Below are positions 34,894-43,643 of a DNA stretch of 64,000 nucleotides, one piece after another. The notes beneath the pieces are model-generated. The model was not told the origin of the DNA. It was given only the letters and a program-made list of their open reading frames with translations, and ran no database searches. Within the stretch, counting starts at the first letter, position 1. Each line of letters begins with the position of its first letter. The stretch covers positions 151,043 through 215,042 of the forward strand of contig JAEUIQ010000070.1 in NCBI GenBank assembly GCA_016794985.1. The letters are read 5' to 3'. The stretch is from Planctomycetaceae bacterium. GTDB lineage: Bacteria > Planctomycetota > Planctomycetia > Pirellulales > Pirellulaceae. The position numbers and the translations under genes were made by a program.

Positions 34894-35802
34894 ATGTATT
34901 TGAGAAACAGAGCGGACATCCGCACGCTAATTTGGGTCAGCATGGCAATCGCAATCGTAGCGATCCAATATCGCTGGCCGGAAACCGTGGCTTTTCTCTG
35001 CCCAATTTCCTGTTACTTTGCGATTGCGTGTGGGGTTATCTCACACAATCACAACCATCAACCGACTTTTTCGATCAAACGACTCAATCGTGGCTTCGGT
35101 CACATCCTGACGATTTTCTATGGTTATCCGACCATGATGTGGATTCCAACGCACAACCTCAATCACCATTTATTTACCAACCGACCTGGCGACGCGACCA
35201 TTACGTGGCGACACACCAATCTGCATAATCTCTTCGTGGTTCTCACTTACCCGTTTGTGTCGGCGTATTCCCAAAGCGACGCAGTAAAGACTTACATTCG
35301 CCGAGCAAAACAAAAGAACCCGAAGCTCTATTATCGGATCTTGTTTCAATACGCATTTTGGGTGGGGGTCAACTTAGGGATGCTCTGGATGGCTTGGTAC
35401 TTGCACCACCATCGCCAGAACTGGACCGGGCTATACGTTTGGTTCTTTGCCCTGATGCTTCCTGCGATTTCTTCCGCGACCGTTATCATGATGTTTAATT
35501 ACGTCCAACACGTCCATGCAGATGCATGGTCAGATCACGATCATTCCCGTAATTTTACCAGTCGTAGTTTTAACTTCCTCTTCTTCAACAACGGCTATCA
35601 CACGGCCCATCACCTACGCCCGGGACTACATTGGAGCGAACTAAAGGCAGCTCATGAAAAGATAGCTCAGGAGATTGACCCAACCCTCAACGAGCGGAGC
35701 CTGTGCTGGTTCGTATTTCGCCAGTATTTCCTCGCCCCCTTCTTTCCTCGTTTGGGAACGACTCAAATTGGGGGCCCGCCGCACCAACAACCGGCACAAT
35801 AA
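34894..35802 (+). CDS. Membrane fatty acid desaturase
   Basis: 302 residues from ATG 34894. Three histidine boxes of the diiron desaturases: HNHNH at 51-55, HNLNHH at 87-92 and NNGYHTAHH near 230. Four membrane segments surround them (e.g. TLIWVSMAIAIVAIQY, FALMLPAISSATVIMMF). It should introduce a double bond into an acyl chain at the membrane, with oxygen and an electron donor. Length is typical. Shape close to the DesA-type and related hydroxylases, so the exact reaction is uncertain. Confidence 0.9.
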   Translation: MYLRNRADIRTLIWVSMAIAIVAIQYRWPETVAFLCPISCYFAIACGVISHNHNHQPTFSIKRLNRGFGHILTIFYGYPTMMWIPTHNLNHHLFTNRPGDATITWRHTNLHNLFVVLTYPFVSAYSQSDAVKTYIRRAKQKNPKLYYRILFQYAFWVGVNLGMLWMAWYLHHHRQNWTGLYVWFFALMLPAISSATVIMMFNYVQHVHADAWSDHDHSRNFTSRSFNFLFFNNGYHTAHHLRPGLHWSELKAAHEKIAQEIDPTLNERSLCWFVFRQYFLAPFFPRLGTTQIGGPPHQQPAQ

Positions 35803-35945
35803 CCGCTCGCTCTCGCCATCGCAAAACTGGATACACTCGGATTCGACGCGGCGCAGTAGCCCCACCGAATCATTCAGTGGGCCCGAAAGGTTTCTCCGAA
35901 TGCAGAGCATTCAACGGCCTCAAAAGCAAGTGCCAAGTTGGCTCA

Positions 35946-37133
35946 TCATGACTTCATCGCCCATTTCAAAACTTCCACCCACGTGGGCTCTTTCCCGTAG
36001 AGCATGATCCCGGCGGCGAAAATCCGTCCGGCGGCGACTCGGAGTGACCAAATCCCCAAAAGCAGCAACAACAAACAAATTGCAATCTCCCACCACACGA
36101 CCTCGCCCAATAACAGCCGAATGGGCATCGCCGTCGAGGAAGTCCCCGGCAATAGGCTCAAGACTCGGATTGCCATTCCGTCTGGTTGTGGAATCGCCAT
36201 AAATCCTGCCGCAATTGGCAGCATCGGCAGAAACAGCAAACCACTCTTGGCCGAGGTGTTCGGATCATTGATGATCGACGAGACTGCCGCAAAGAAGCAA
36301 TTCCAAAACACGGCCCCACCCATGAACAACATCGCAAACAAGGGCAACAAGTCCCAGCGACTTAGGGAATCTGGAATCGAGAATCCATAACCCGCCATTC
36401 GTACGACGGCACCAACGATCAATCCGCCTACAAGTAAAGTGGCGACCGAAGCAAATGCCGCCCCAGTTAGTCCAATTAATTTGCCATCAATCCAGGCCTG
36501 TGGCGAAATAACGCTGACCACCTGCTCCGTGATGCGCTGTTGTTTTTCACTCGTGATACCTACCATAAAAAAAGACAACCCGATAAAGCAAACAAGTATC
36601 ATCAAACTACCCATTCCAACCGCGACCACGCGATCGCCCAATGAAATGGAGTTCGGAGCCGTCGTCGTGATTTTCAACGCTTGCGGCGTGAAAATCGATT
36701 GCAATTGCTCGGGCAAGATCGACGACTTCGCCAACGACCGACGAGATTTCAAATCGTTAAGTCCTTCCTGCAATTCATCGACCCAACTGGGCTGCTGGCG
36801 AACAATGAGCTCGACATCCAACTCCGCTTCATGGTTCTCCCGTTCGGTGATCACAAGGATTCCATCCAAGCGTTTTTCGGCCAATTGAGCATGTAATTTT
36901 TCCAGGGAATCCTGAGCGGACTTGATGATGATTGCAGAGTCCACCGGCAACTTCAGTGTGGCATGACTGCCGATCACGGCAACTTCGACCGCATTGCTAC
37001 TGCGTGCAAATTTAACGACGCCAAACCCAATTGCCGACGTCACCAATAAACTCAACACGCCAATCAACTGATCGCGCCATTTGAAAAACCGAAAGAATTC
37101 CCACTTAGCTACTGCCCAGACGCTTTGATTCAT
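35946..37133 (-). CDS. ABC-2 type exporter permease (NatB-like)
   Basis: 395 residues from ATG 37133, which has AGAGGA seven bases upstream. First membrane helix near residues 20-40, a large extracytoplasmic domain (~45-165), then five membrane helices from ~170 (e.g. MGSLMILVCFIGLSFFMVGI, ASVATLLVGGLIVGAVVRM, FAMLFMGGAVFWNCFFAAV). The segment SEKQQRITEQVVSVISPQAWIDGKLIG is typical of the NatB/YhaP family. It pairs with the ATPase gene upstream on the same strand (205-bp gap). Confidence 0.88.
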   Translation of the reverse strand: MNQSVWAVAKWEFFRFFKWRDQLIGVLSLLVTSAIGFGVVKFARSSNAVEVAVIGSHATLKLPVDSAIIIKSAQDSLEKLHAQLAEKRLDGILVITERENHEAELDVELIVRQQPSWVDELQEGLNDLKSRRSLAKSSILPEQLQSIFTPQALKITTTAPNSISLGDRVVAVGMGSLMILVCFIGLSFFMVGITSEKQQRITEQVVSVISPQAWIDGKLIGLTGAAFASVATLLVGGLIVGAVVRMAGYGFSIPDSLSRWDLLPLFAMLFMGGAVFWNCFFAAVSSIINDPNTSAKSGLLFLPMLPIAAGFMAIPQPDGMAIRVLSLLPGTSSTAMPIRLLLGEVVWWEIAICLLLLLLGIWSLRVAAGRIFAAGIMLYGKEPTWVEVLKWAMKS

Positions 37134-37338
37134 TTCGAAGTCCTCTGTCACGTTTGTCGTTCATGCGGTTTCCGCGGGTGAATCACAGCGATTCGCCCAG
37201 GAAGTCGATTCGCGCTGATTAAGCGTGAACGCTAATCCGCACTGACAGACGGCGATGTTGCACTATTCGATTCTATTCGACTCCCGCGAGCGCTTTCAGC
37301 TAACCGCTGCACGGGTCCAAACCCGTAAAACACTCGAC

Positions 37339-38301
37339 TTACTCTGTCTCGCCCAACGTCGGGCCCTGTTCAGTGTCCGATGCAACCCTCAAGTAAATCT
37401 CGTGCAGGGATATTGTACGACTTTGAAATGTTCGCACCGGCCCCCATTCATGCAGTTTATTGAGGCAGCCCAGTTGATTCTGGTGGGCGTCGAGATTCAC
37501 GACCACCAAATTGGGCTGTTCCAATTGAATTCCTTGGATTTCGACATCACGCCGAATCTCTGGCAACAGTGCCTTATCAATTGGGTGTTCGTATTCGACC
37601 CGCAACGTCTTGCCACCTAGCGGACCTTGACAAATCTCGGCCACCGTCCCACTCAACACCTCTCGACCTTTGGCAACAATCATGACATGGTCCGCCAGTC
37701 GCTCGATCAAGTGAAGTTGATGGGCACTCAAAAGTACCGTCGCACCATCCGAGCGGATTTCTCGAACCAAGTTCACCATCAGCTCTTGATTGATCGGATC
37801 GAGTCCCGAAAATGGTTCGTCCAACACGACCAACTCCGGGCGGTGTAACAACGCAGACGCAATTTGCACTTTCTGTTGATTGCCCTTGCTAAGCGTTTCA
37901 AGCTTACTCTTCGCGTAGCGGCATAACTCGAGCCGCTCGATCCAATTCTGGACAACTCGCCGGGTGTCCGATCGACTCAGACCATGTAACTGCGCAAAAT
38001 ACTCGAGTGTCGCGGCAACCGGCTGGTCTTTATAAAGTCCGCGATCTTCCGGCAGATAGCCAATCTTTGCTCGATTCATCGCGACGTTTTCGTTCCCGTC
38101 TTGCCAAAGGAACTTGCCCCTGTCCGGAGGAAGCATACCAATCAGCATTCGGACCAATGTCGATTTTCCGGCGCCATTGGGGCCGAGCAATGAAAAAATC
38201 TGTTGAGGCTTTACTTCAAAGGAGATATTGTCGACCGCGCGAATCGAGCCGAACGACTTGCAAATTCCGTGAGCCGCGACCAAAGAACTTGATTTACTCA
38301 T
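37339..38301 (-). CDS. ABC transporter ATP-binding protein (NatA-like)
   Basis: 320 residues from ATG 38301; an ATG at 38340 is possible. Walker A GPNGAGKST, signature LSKGNQQKVQIASALL, Walker B LVVLDEPFSGLDP, H-loop LLSAHQ. The C-terminal ~80 residues resemble the extra domain of NatA/YhaQ. With the downstream permease it forms an exporter, probably of ions or an amphiphilic drug. It is divergent from the MarR-GNAT gene, whose likely operator lies between them. Confidence 0.9.
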   Translation of the reverse strand: MSKSSSLVAAHGICKSFGSIRAVDNISFEVKPQQIFSLLGPNGAGKSTLVRMLIGMLPPDRGKFLWQDGNENVAMNRAKIGYLPEDRGLYKDQPVAATLEYFAQLHGLSRSDTRRVVQNWIERLELCRYAKSKLETLSKGNQQKVQIASALLHRPELVVLDEPFSGLDPINQELMVNLVREIRSDGATVLLSAHQLHLIERLADHVMIVAKGREVLSGTVAEICQGPLGGKTLRVEYEHPIDKALLPEIRRDVEIQGIQLEQPNLVVVNLDAHQNQLGCLNKLHEWGPVRTFQSRTISLHEIYLRVASDTEQGPTLGETE

Positions 38302-38400
38302 TGATTCTTTGCTTTCCGAAACGTCGACGAATTTCCACAACCGTTTGCCCTAATTCATTACCAAATCGACAACCTATTGAATTGGCGTTGGGTACAATAA

Positions 38401-38408
38401 TAGTTGTC
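38401..38408 (+). promoter_or_regulatory. Operator half-site
   Basis: TAGTTGTC here equals the left arm of the palindrome at 38530-38548. It lies about 100 bp upstream of the ATPase start and may let the same regulator control the exporter. Confidence 0.4.
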
Positions 38409-38529
38409 ACGGAGCTTGGAATCGATCGGAATCGAGGTTTTTCGGAACCCAAGTCGGTCGTGCCGCGACATCGTGTCAAGTCTAGGGACAGCTTGGTTAT
38501 CCTTGCGCCGCATTCTACTGATGATACTT

Positions 38530-38548
38530 TAGTTGTCAACGACAACTA
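38530..38548. promoter_or_regulatory. Probable MarR operator
   Basis: TAGTTGTC-AAC-GACAACTA is a perfect inverted repeat with 8-bp arms, 20 bp upstream of the MarR-GNAT start. Size and composition fit MarR-family operators, so autorepression is likely. Confidence 0.65.
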
Positions 38549-38568
38549 CTTTGCCTATATGAAGATTT

Positions 38569-39492
38569 ATGAATCAACAAAACTCGATCGTCGCCCAGAT
38601 TCGTCAACATTCGCGACAGCTCGTCCGCGAGCTGGATGTCGTGAAGGGCGTTTATCTTGGGACGGGTTACACGCTTTCTCAATGTCACGTACTGTTCGAG
38701 TTGGCGGTTAATGGCTCGCTTGGACTAACGAAGCTGGCAGAGATTTTGTTGCTGGACAAATCCAACACCAGCCGCACATTGAAGAAATTAGTCGAGTTGG
38801 GCTTGGTCAAGGTCGAGCGAACTGCCATAGACAGTCGACAAAAGCGGTTTAGCTTGACTACTGCCGGACAACGGGTTTTTGCCACAACAGAAATGTTGGC
38901 GAATCAACAAGTCGAGAAAGCACTTCAAAACCTTAGTCAGGAACAGCAGAAGCAGGTCGTGGACGGATTGCAACTCTATGCCCTGGCGTTGAGCAAGAGT
39001 CGCTTGCAATCCGGTTTTGTAGTTCGCTTGATTCAGAAGCGTGACAACTCACAGATTGCTCAAGTCATCCGCGACGTGATGACCGAGTTCAAAGCGGTTG
39101 GGGAGGGCTATTCCATCACCGATTCGGAGGTGGACGACATCTTTGCGAACTATCGAAATGATCGTTCGTGCTACTTTGTAATTGTCCGCGACGAGCGAGT
39201 GGTTGGTGGTGGCGGGATCGGACCGCTCCGAGGCGGTGGTAGGCTGACATGTGAAATTCGGAAGATGTTTCTATTGCCAGAAGTGCGTGGGTATGGCTTG
39301 GGCCGAAGGCTGTTGCAGCAGTTGTTGATCGAGGCTCGCGAACGAGGCTACAAGAAGTGCTATTTGGAGACACTAGAGCGCATGTCGCAAGCTGTTGAAC
39401 TTTATAGACAGAACGGATTTAAACAGCTCGACGGACCGCTCGGCAGAACTGGCCATTGCAGTTGCGATCTCTGGTATCTTCGAGAGCTGTGA
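38569..39492 (+). CDS. MarR-type regulator fused to a GNAT acetyltransferase
   Basis: 307 residues from ATG 38569. Residues 1-145 are a winged helix of the MarR family (LTKLAEILLLDKSNTSRTLKKLVELGLVKVERTAIDSRQKRFSLTTAG). Residues 150-305 are a GNAT domain (EIRKMFLLPEVRGYGLGRRLLQQLLIEARERGYKKCYLET, then MSQAVELYRQNGFKQL). Such fusions are known; the effector may be the acetylated compound. It is divergent from an ABC exporter with a shared intergenic region holding operator-like sites, suggesting a sense-modify-export module for a toxic compound. Confidence 0.9.
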   Translation: MNQQNSIVAQIRQHSRQLVRELDVVKGVYLGTGYTLSQCHVLFELAVNGSLGLTKLAEILLLDKSNTSRTLKKLVELGLVKVERTAIDSRQKRFSLTTAGQRVFATTEMLANQQVEKALQNLSQEQQKQVVDGLQLYALALSKSRLQSGFVVRLIQKRDNSQIAQVIRDVMTEFKAVGEGYSITDSEVDDIFANYRNDRSCYFVIVRDERVVGGGGIGPLRGGGRLTCEIRKMFLLPEVRGYGLGRRLLQQLLIEARERGYKKCYLETLERMSQAVELYRQNGFKQLDGPLGRTGHCSCDLWYLREL

Positions 39493-39754
39493 TACCGCAC
39501 CAAGATTTACAGGATGGCAATGTGGCGACGAACGAACCGGATTGAATTGGGCCCCAATCGAGACAAGTGATTTCGGGAGGCGAATCGAGAGTTTCCAGGA
39601 CCAATTCCTTACTATTTTGTGAGGAGAATTGGTTTTTAACGTCTTTAACGTGCCCCAACCCTAAGTTGGCAGTGGCAGCTTTTGTCAAAGCGCGGTTGGA
39701 ATCGAAGTTATCGACGTTTTCGCAATCGCCAAGATCGAATCGGGGACCGAAAAA

Positions 39755-39972
39755 CTGAATCGGGAACAGACAAAATGCGGTCGGCTGAATCGGGGACAGA
39801 CAAAATGCGGTCGGGGACAGACAAAATTCACTGCGCTGGCAATCGTCGCCATCGAATTGGGGACAGACAACATCGAATTAAGGAATGCGATTGGGGACAG
39901 ACAAGAATGCGATTGGGGACAGTCAAAACCGAAATGGGTAAAATCCGATTGGGGACAGACAAAATTCGGTGT
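39755..39972 (+). repeat. Cluster of GGGGACAGACA repeats
   Basis: About eight units of GGGGACAGACAA (some GGGAACAG or GGGGACAGTC) at irregular 20-50 bp spacing, each usually preceded by a GATTG or AATCG. All have the same orientation. Single copies follow at about 40091 and 40459, close to the RAYT gene. The frames of ~100 codons that cross this cluster are not genes. Confidence 0.8.
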
Positions 39973-40783
39973 AGGCCAGCGATGTGAAAGTTGGAAACTC
40001 CGATGGCGACCTCCAGGGCGAATTGAGGGCAGCCCAGTCACAACTCGGGGGGAATGTATGTCGGCTAGCCTGCCCGGGAAGACTGCCTCGGGGGACAGTC
40101 ACGCGAGAAGCATGGTCGAGCTAATTGAAGGACAAGAAATGAGTCGTGTTGTCTCGATTCGATTTTAGAGCCAGTTTTCTTGCTTCAAACGTGAAAATCG
40201 CAACACGGAAGAGCCGCAAGGCCGTGTAGTGAGCGGAGTTAGGGAGCCGAGATAACAATTTCGTACGGGGCACCCCGCCAAGTGCCGGCGTTGTTAGGTC
40301 TCCCCATGTCGAGAAGTGGAAGATCGACTTCGATGACGAAGCAGTTTGCTATGGGCCGCGCTCATGGGAGAGTTCACGAACTCTTCAGTTGAAAGACATC
40401 GAGACGGCAAACTACTGTAGGGTCAAATCCCGTGAGCAAATGATGCGATGACAAATGATGCGGGGACAGTCAAGGAAACACCGCGGAGACATTAAGGTAG
40501 AAGCGGCGATAACAGAAGCATCAAAAGCATGGTGTAAGCTTGACACCATCGCTTGACGAATCGTTCGCTGCGTATTTAAGAGTTGCCATCGAGTGCCAGC
40601 AAATTGCTGCCGATGATTCCTAGAAATTTGGCTGCTTTCTGAAGAAAAAACTTGCATTCGAATTCGAGCGAGAATACAATCCGCCACAATCTGTTGCCGA
40701 TGGGATTCGGCGGCTTCCCCAATTTGCCTGCACATTCTGTCAAGATGCTGGTGCTGGCGGCCTGTTTCGATTGGAATCCCATT
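39973..40783. other. Gap with inverted repeats but no supported gene
   Basis: Contains a 7-bp-arm hairpin at 40369-40384 (core GAGTTC-AC-GAACTC), GAAGTGGAAGATCGACTTC at about 40312-40330, and GAGCCGCAAGGCC-like paired segments near 40207. It looks structured rather than coding. A decayed mobile element or the 5' end of the RAYT unit are possible explanations. Confidence 0.35.
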
Positions 40784-41878
40784 ATGGCTCGAAGAGTCCG
40801 AAAAAATTCGATTGATCCGTCGGTTGTGCAAGTGGTGCATTCTTGGAATCGGTGTGTGCGTGGGATGATGTTATGCGGAGTTGACCGGGCAACCGGAATC
40901 GACCGCGAGCATCGTCGAGAATGGTCGCGACAGCGACTTGAACACTTGGCCTCCGTGTATGCCATCGATGTCTTGACTTACGCAATATTGCACAATCACA
41001 CTCATCAAGTCCTTCGTTCTCGGCCTGATATTGCCAGGAGCTGGTCGCCGGAGACTGTTGCTCGGCGATGGCTAATGGTTACGCCCAAGCGTGATCGGCA
41101 TGGGGCAATCCTTGAACCCTCCGAAAAGCAAATACTCGCTATCACATCCAAACCAGAACTCGTGGAAAAACTGCGATTGCGACTTTCAGACGTAAGCTGG
41201 TGGATGCGGAGTTACGCACAAACGATTGCAGTTCGCGCGAATCGCGAGGATGGTTCTCGGGGACATTTTTGGGAGTCGCGATTCCGATCTCATGTGCTAG
41301 CCGATCAAGCATCGATTTTGCGATGTATGTTGTATGTCGATTTAAATCCGATTCGGGCGGGTTTGGCCGCATCGATCGAACAGTCGGACTATACCGGCGG
41401 AAAGGATCGTCTCGACGACTTGCGCGTGCATCTCGCCACCAGCAACAATCAAATCACCTTGAAGCTTGATTGCGGTTCCGAGATGGCCAAGTGGGAGCGG
41501 CTGGATCACCCGTGCAGCGGTTGGCTCAGCCCTATTCAAATTGATGACCAAACTGCGACCGAAGAGACTCGTTGCTCGCAGCAGGCGAATGGTCACGTCG
41601 CACGTGGGCGGAGGACGAGTCATCGTGGTGCGGTTCGAATCCCGCTAACGAAATACTTGCTATTACTGGATTTGGTTGGACGTGCAAAGCGACTCGATGC
41701 GATTGGTTACATTCCGAACGAAGTTGCAACATGCTTGGAGCAACTTAACATTACAACGTCTGGTTTCGCCGAGTCAGTGCTTGTTTTCGGCAAACGCTTT
41801 AGTGGACGTAGGAACTCTGTTGCAGGGAAGTCGTCCGAGCCTGATCGAGTGCTTGCAGAGACGACATCAGCAGTTTGA
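40784..41878 (+). CDS. REP-associated tyrosine transposase (Y1/IS200-like)
   Basis: 364 residues from ATG 40784, where the family-typical start MARR-x-x-x-x-SIDPSVVQVVH begins. HUH-like motif is HNHTHQVLRSRP (H72, H74) with Thr between the histidines instead of the usual hydrophobic residue. The helix SILRCMLYVDLNPIRAGLA holds the catalytic Tyr, and GHFWESRFRSHVLADQA is conserved in this planctomycete group. Such proteins cut and join single-stranded REP hairpins. GGGGACAG repeats stand just upstream, so they are the likely substrate. No flanking inverted repeats or transposon ends are evident. Confidence 0.88.
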   Translation: MARRVRKNSIDPSVVQVVHSWNRCVRGMMLCGVDRATGIDREHRREWSRQRLEHLASVYAIDVLTYAILHNHTHQVLRSRPDIARSWSPETVARRWLMVTPKRDRHGAILEPSEKQILAITSKPELVEKLRLRLSDVSWWMRSYAQTIAVRANREDGSRGHFWESRFRSHVLADQASILRCMLYVDLNPIRAGLAASIEQSDYTGGKDRLDDLRVHLATSNNQITLKLDCGSEMAKWERLDHPCSGWLSPIQIDDQTATEETRCSQQANGHVARGRRTSHRGAVRIPLTKYLLLLDLVGRAKRLDAIGYIPNEVATCLEQLNITTSGFAESVLVFGKRFSGRRNSVAGKSSEPDRVLAETTSAV

Positions 41879-42125
41879 TCGCGGTCTGGTCGTTACAATC
41901 TGCTTCGAGTTAGCATCGTTGCCGATTTTTAACTCGATCTGCTTGTAATCGAAATTAAAACATAACGATCCGACGAGCCAATTCTTCGCGAGATGCCTGG
42001 GCACCGCACTACCCCGACCATGACAAGAAATGGCTACGGGACTATCTTTCGGCACGGACGGGTGCGGAAATACCCTGCTTTGAGTATCATTTTGCTATGG
42101 GTCCTCGAAATGGGAGAATTGATTT

Positions 42126-43595
42126 ATGAAACGCAGAGAGTTTTTCTCGCATTCTGCACTTGGTACCGTCAGTTTCGGCTGGCTGGCCGGCGCTTCAGCG
42201 GGGCAACCTTTACTGGAACCTTCACTGGGGACAGTCTCGAAGTCCAGGCGGACGGATCTGGGATTGTTCGCCAGCCATTTTGAGCGACTCGGCAAGAAAC
42301 CGAAGAACATCATTTTTGTTGTTAGCGATGGGATGAGTGCGGGGACGCTGCAACTAGCGGAGTTGTTTGCCAACGTCAAATTTGGTCGGCAAACTTGTTG
42401 GGGCCAATTGTGTCAGCAAGAAGGAGTTTCTCGGGCGTGGATGGAGACCTACTCGGCGAATTCGTGGGTGACAGACTCAGCAGCGGCAAGTTCCTCGTGG
42501 GGCGGCGGAATTCGTGTAAACAATGGATCGTTGAACGTGGGACCGAAGGGTGAACGGCCCACACCAATACTGCAAAAGTTCAAGCAAAGCGGCTTTTCTG
42601 TCGGCTGTGTCACCAGCGTTCCGATTACTCATGCGACTCCAGCTGGATTTTGCGTGAATCACCCGACTCGTGACGAACAGGCGAAGATTGCCGAAATGTT
42701 TCTACCGCTGCGTTTCGACTGTCTGCTAGGAGGCGGACTTGAGTTCTTCCAGGCCGAAAGCCGTGAGGACAAACAGCCTCTTCTGGAGATGTTTCGGCAA
42801 CAGAGTTATGAAGTCCTGACTTCGAAAGCCGGAATGAATGAAGTGACAGACAACAACCAGCCGGTACTCGGGTGCTTTTACAAATCGGGAATTCCGTATG
42901 CGATGGACCATGCCCAAGATGAAAGCCTTGTGAAGTCTGTCCCCAGTTTGGCGGACATGTCCGAGTTTGCAATGAAGCGGATGGCGAAGAATCCAAATGG
43001 ATTCGTGCTACAAATCGAGGGCGGAAAGGTTGATTGGGCAGCCCACGCCAACGACACTGCTGGACTCATTGGCGACCAATTGGCGTTGGACGAGGCCCTT
43101 CAGGTCGCACTGGATTTCGCTCGCGAGTCCCAGGACACTTTGGTCATCGTCACTACGGATCATGGCAACGCCAACCCTGGCTTGATAGGAACTAGTGGAG
43201 CGACCAAGAAGTTTGAGACATTAGTAAACGCTCGACACACCAATGCCTGGATCATGGAAGGTCTTCGATTTAACTGGAGTATCGATGAAATTCGTCAACG
43301 AGTGCAATACGCGCAAGGCGTGGAACTCTCGGTCGAGGAAGCGACAATTCTTTACGAACACATCGCCCAGCTTTCCGAAAGCCAAAGGGGCGAACCGAAG
43401 AAAATGCCGTTCGCGAAATTGGCGCAAATGCAGAAACTCCGAACCGGAATTGGTTGGGCAGGTGACGATCATTCGGCCGACTACGTGGAACTGACGATGT
43501 TCGGGCCAGGGAGCGAGCTTTTGCCTCAATTCGTTAAGAACACCGATCTCCATTCATTCATGCTGGCGGTCACCGAATTGATCGATTTACCGTAA
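42126..43595 (+). CDS. PhoA-type alkaline phosphatase, Tat-exported
   Basis: 489 residues from ATG 42126 with GGGAGA upstream. N-terminal KRREFFSHSALGTVSFGWLAGASAG is a twin-arginine signal. Family motifs: IIFVVSDGMSAG (metal Asp and Ser), NSWVTDSAAASSSWGGG (nucleophilic Ser), IEGGKVDWAAHAND, VIVTTDHGNANPG and RHTNAW. It should hydrolyse phosphomonoesters with zinc and magnesium in the periplasm. The C-terminus (AGDDHSADYVELTMFGPG) is as in other alkaline phosphatases. It is a stand-alone gene, convergent with galK. Confidence 0.93.
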   Translation: MKRREFFSHSALGTVSFGWLAGASAGQPLLEPSLGTVSKSRRTDLGLFASHFERLGKKPKNIIFVVSDGMSAGTLQLAELFANVKFGRQTCWGQLCQQEGVSRAWMETYSANSWVTDSAAASSSWGGGIRVNNGSLNVGPKGERPTPILQKFKQSGFSVGCVTSVPITHATPAGFCVNHPTRDEQAKIAEMFLPLRFDCLLGGGLEFFQAESREDKQPLLEMFRQQSYEVLTSKAGMNEVTDNNQPVLGCFYKSGIPYAMDHAQDESLVKSVPSLADMSEFAMKRMAKNPNGFVLQIEGGKVDWAAHANDTAGLIGDQLALDEALQVALDFARESQDTLVIVTTDHGNANPGLIGTSGATKKFETLVNARHTNAWIMEGLRFNWSIDEIRQRVQYAQGVELSVEEATILYEHIAQLSESQRGEPKKMPFAKLAQMQKLRTGIGWAGDDHSADYVELTMFGPGSELLPQFVKNTDLHSFMLAVTELIDLP

Positions 43596-43643
43596 TTTTT
43601 TAGCCGGAGACAAACCACAACAACGGATCCGAAGTTGAACGGA

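Noticed and set aside
39682..40041. Open frames of about 100-118 codons across the GGGGACAG cluster
   Set aside because: They are made of the repeats and have no coding composition.
41625..41648. tRNA-like T-arm (GGTTCGAATCCC)
   Set aside because: It lies in frame within the RAYT gene and no other tRNA arms surround it.
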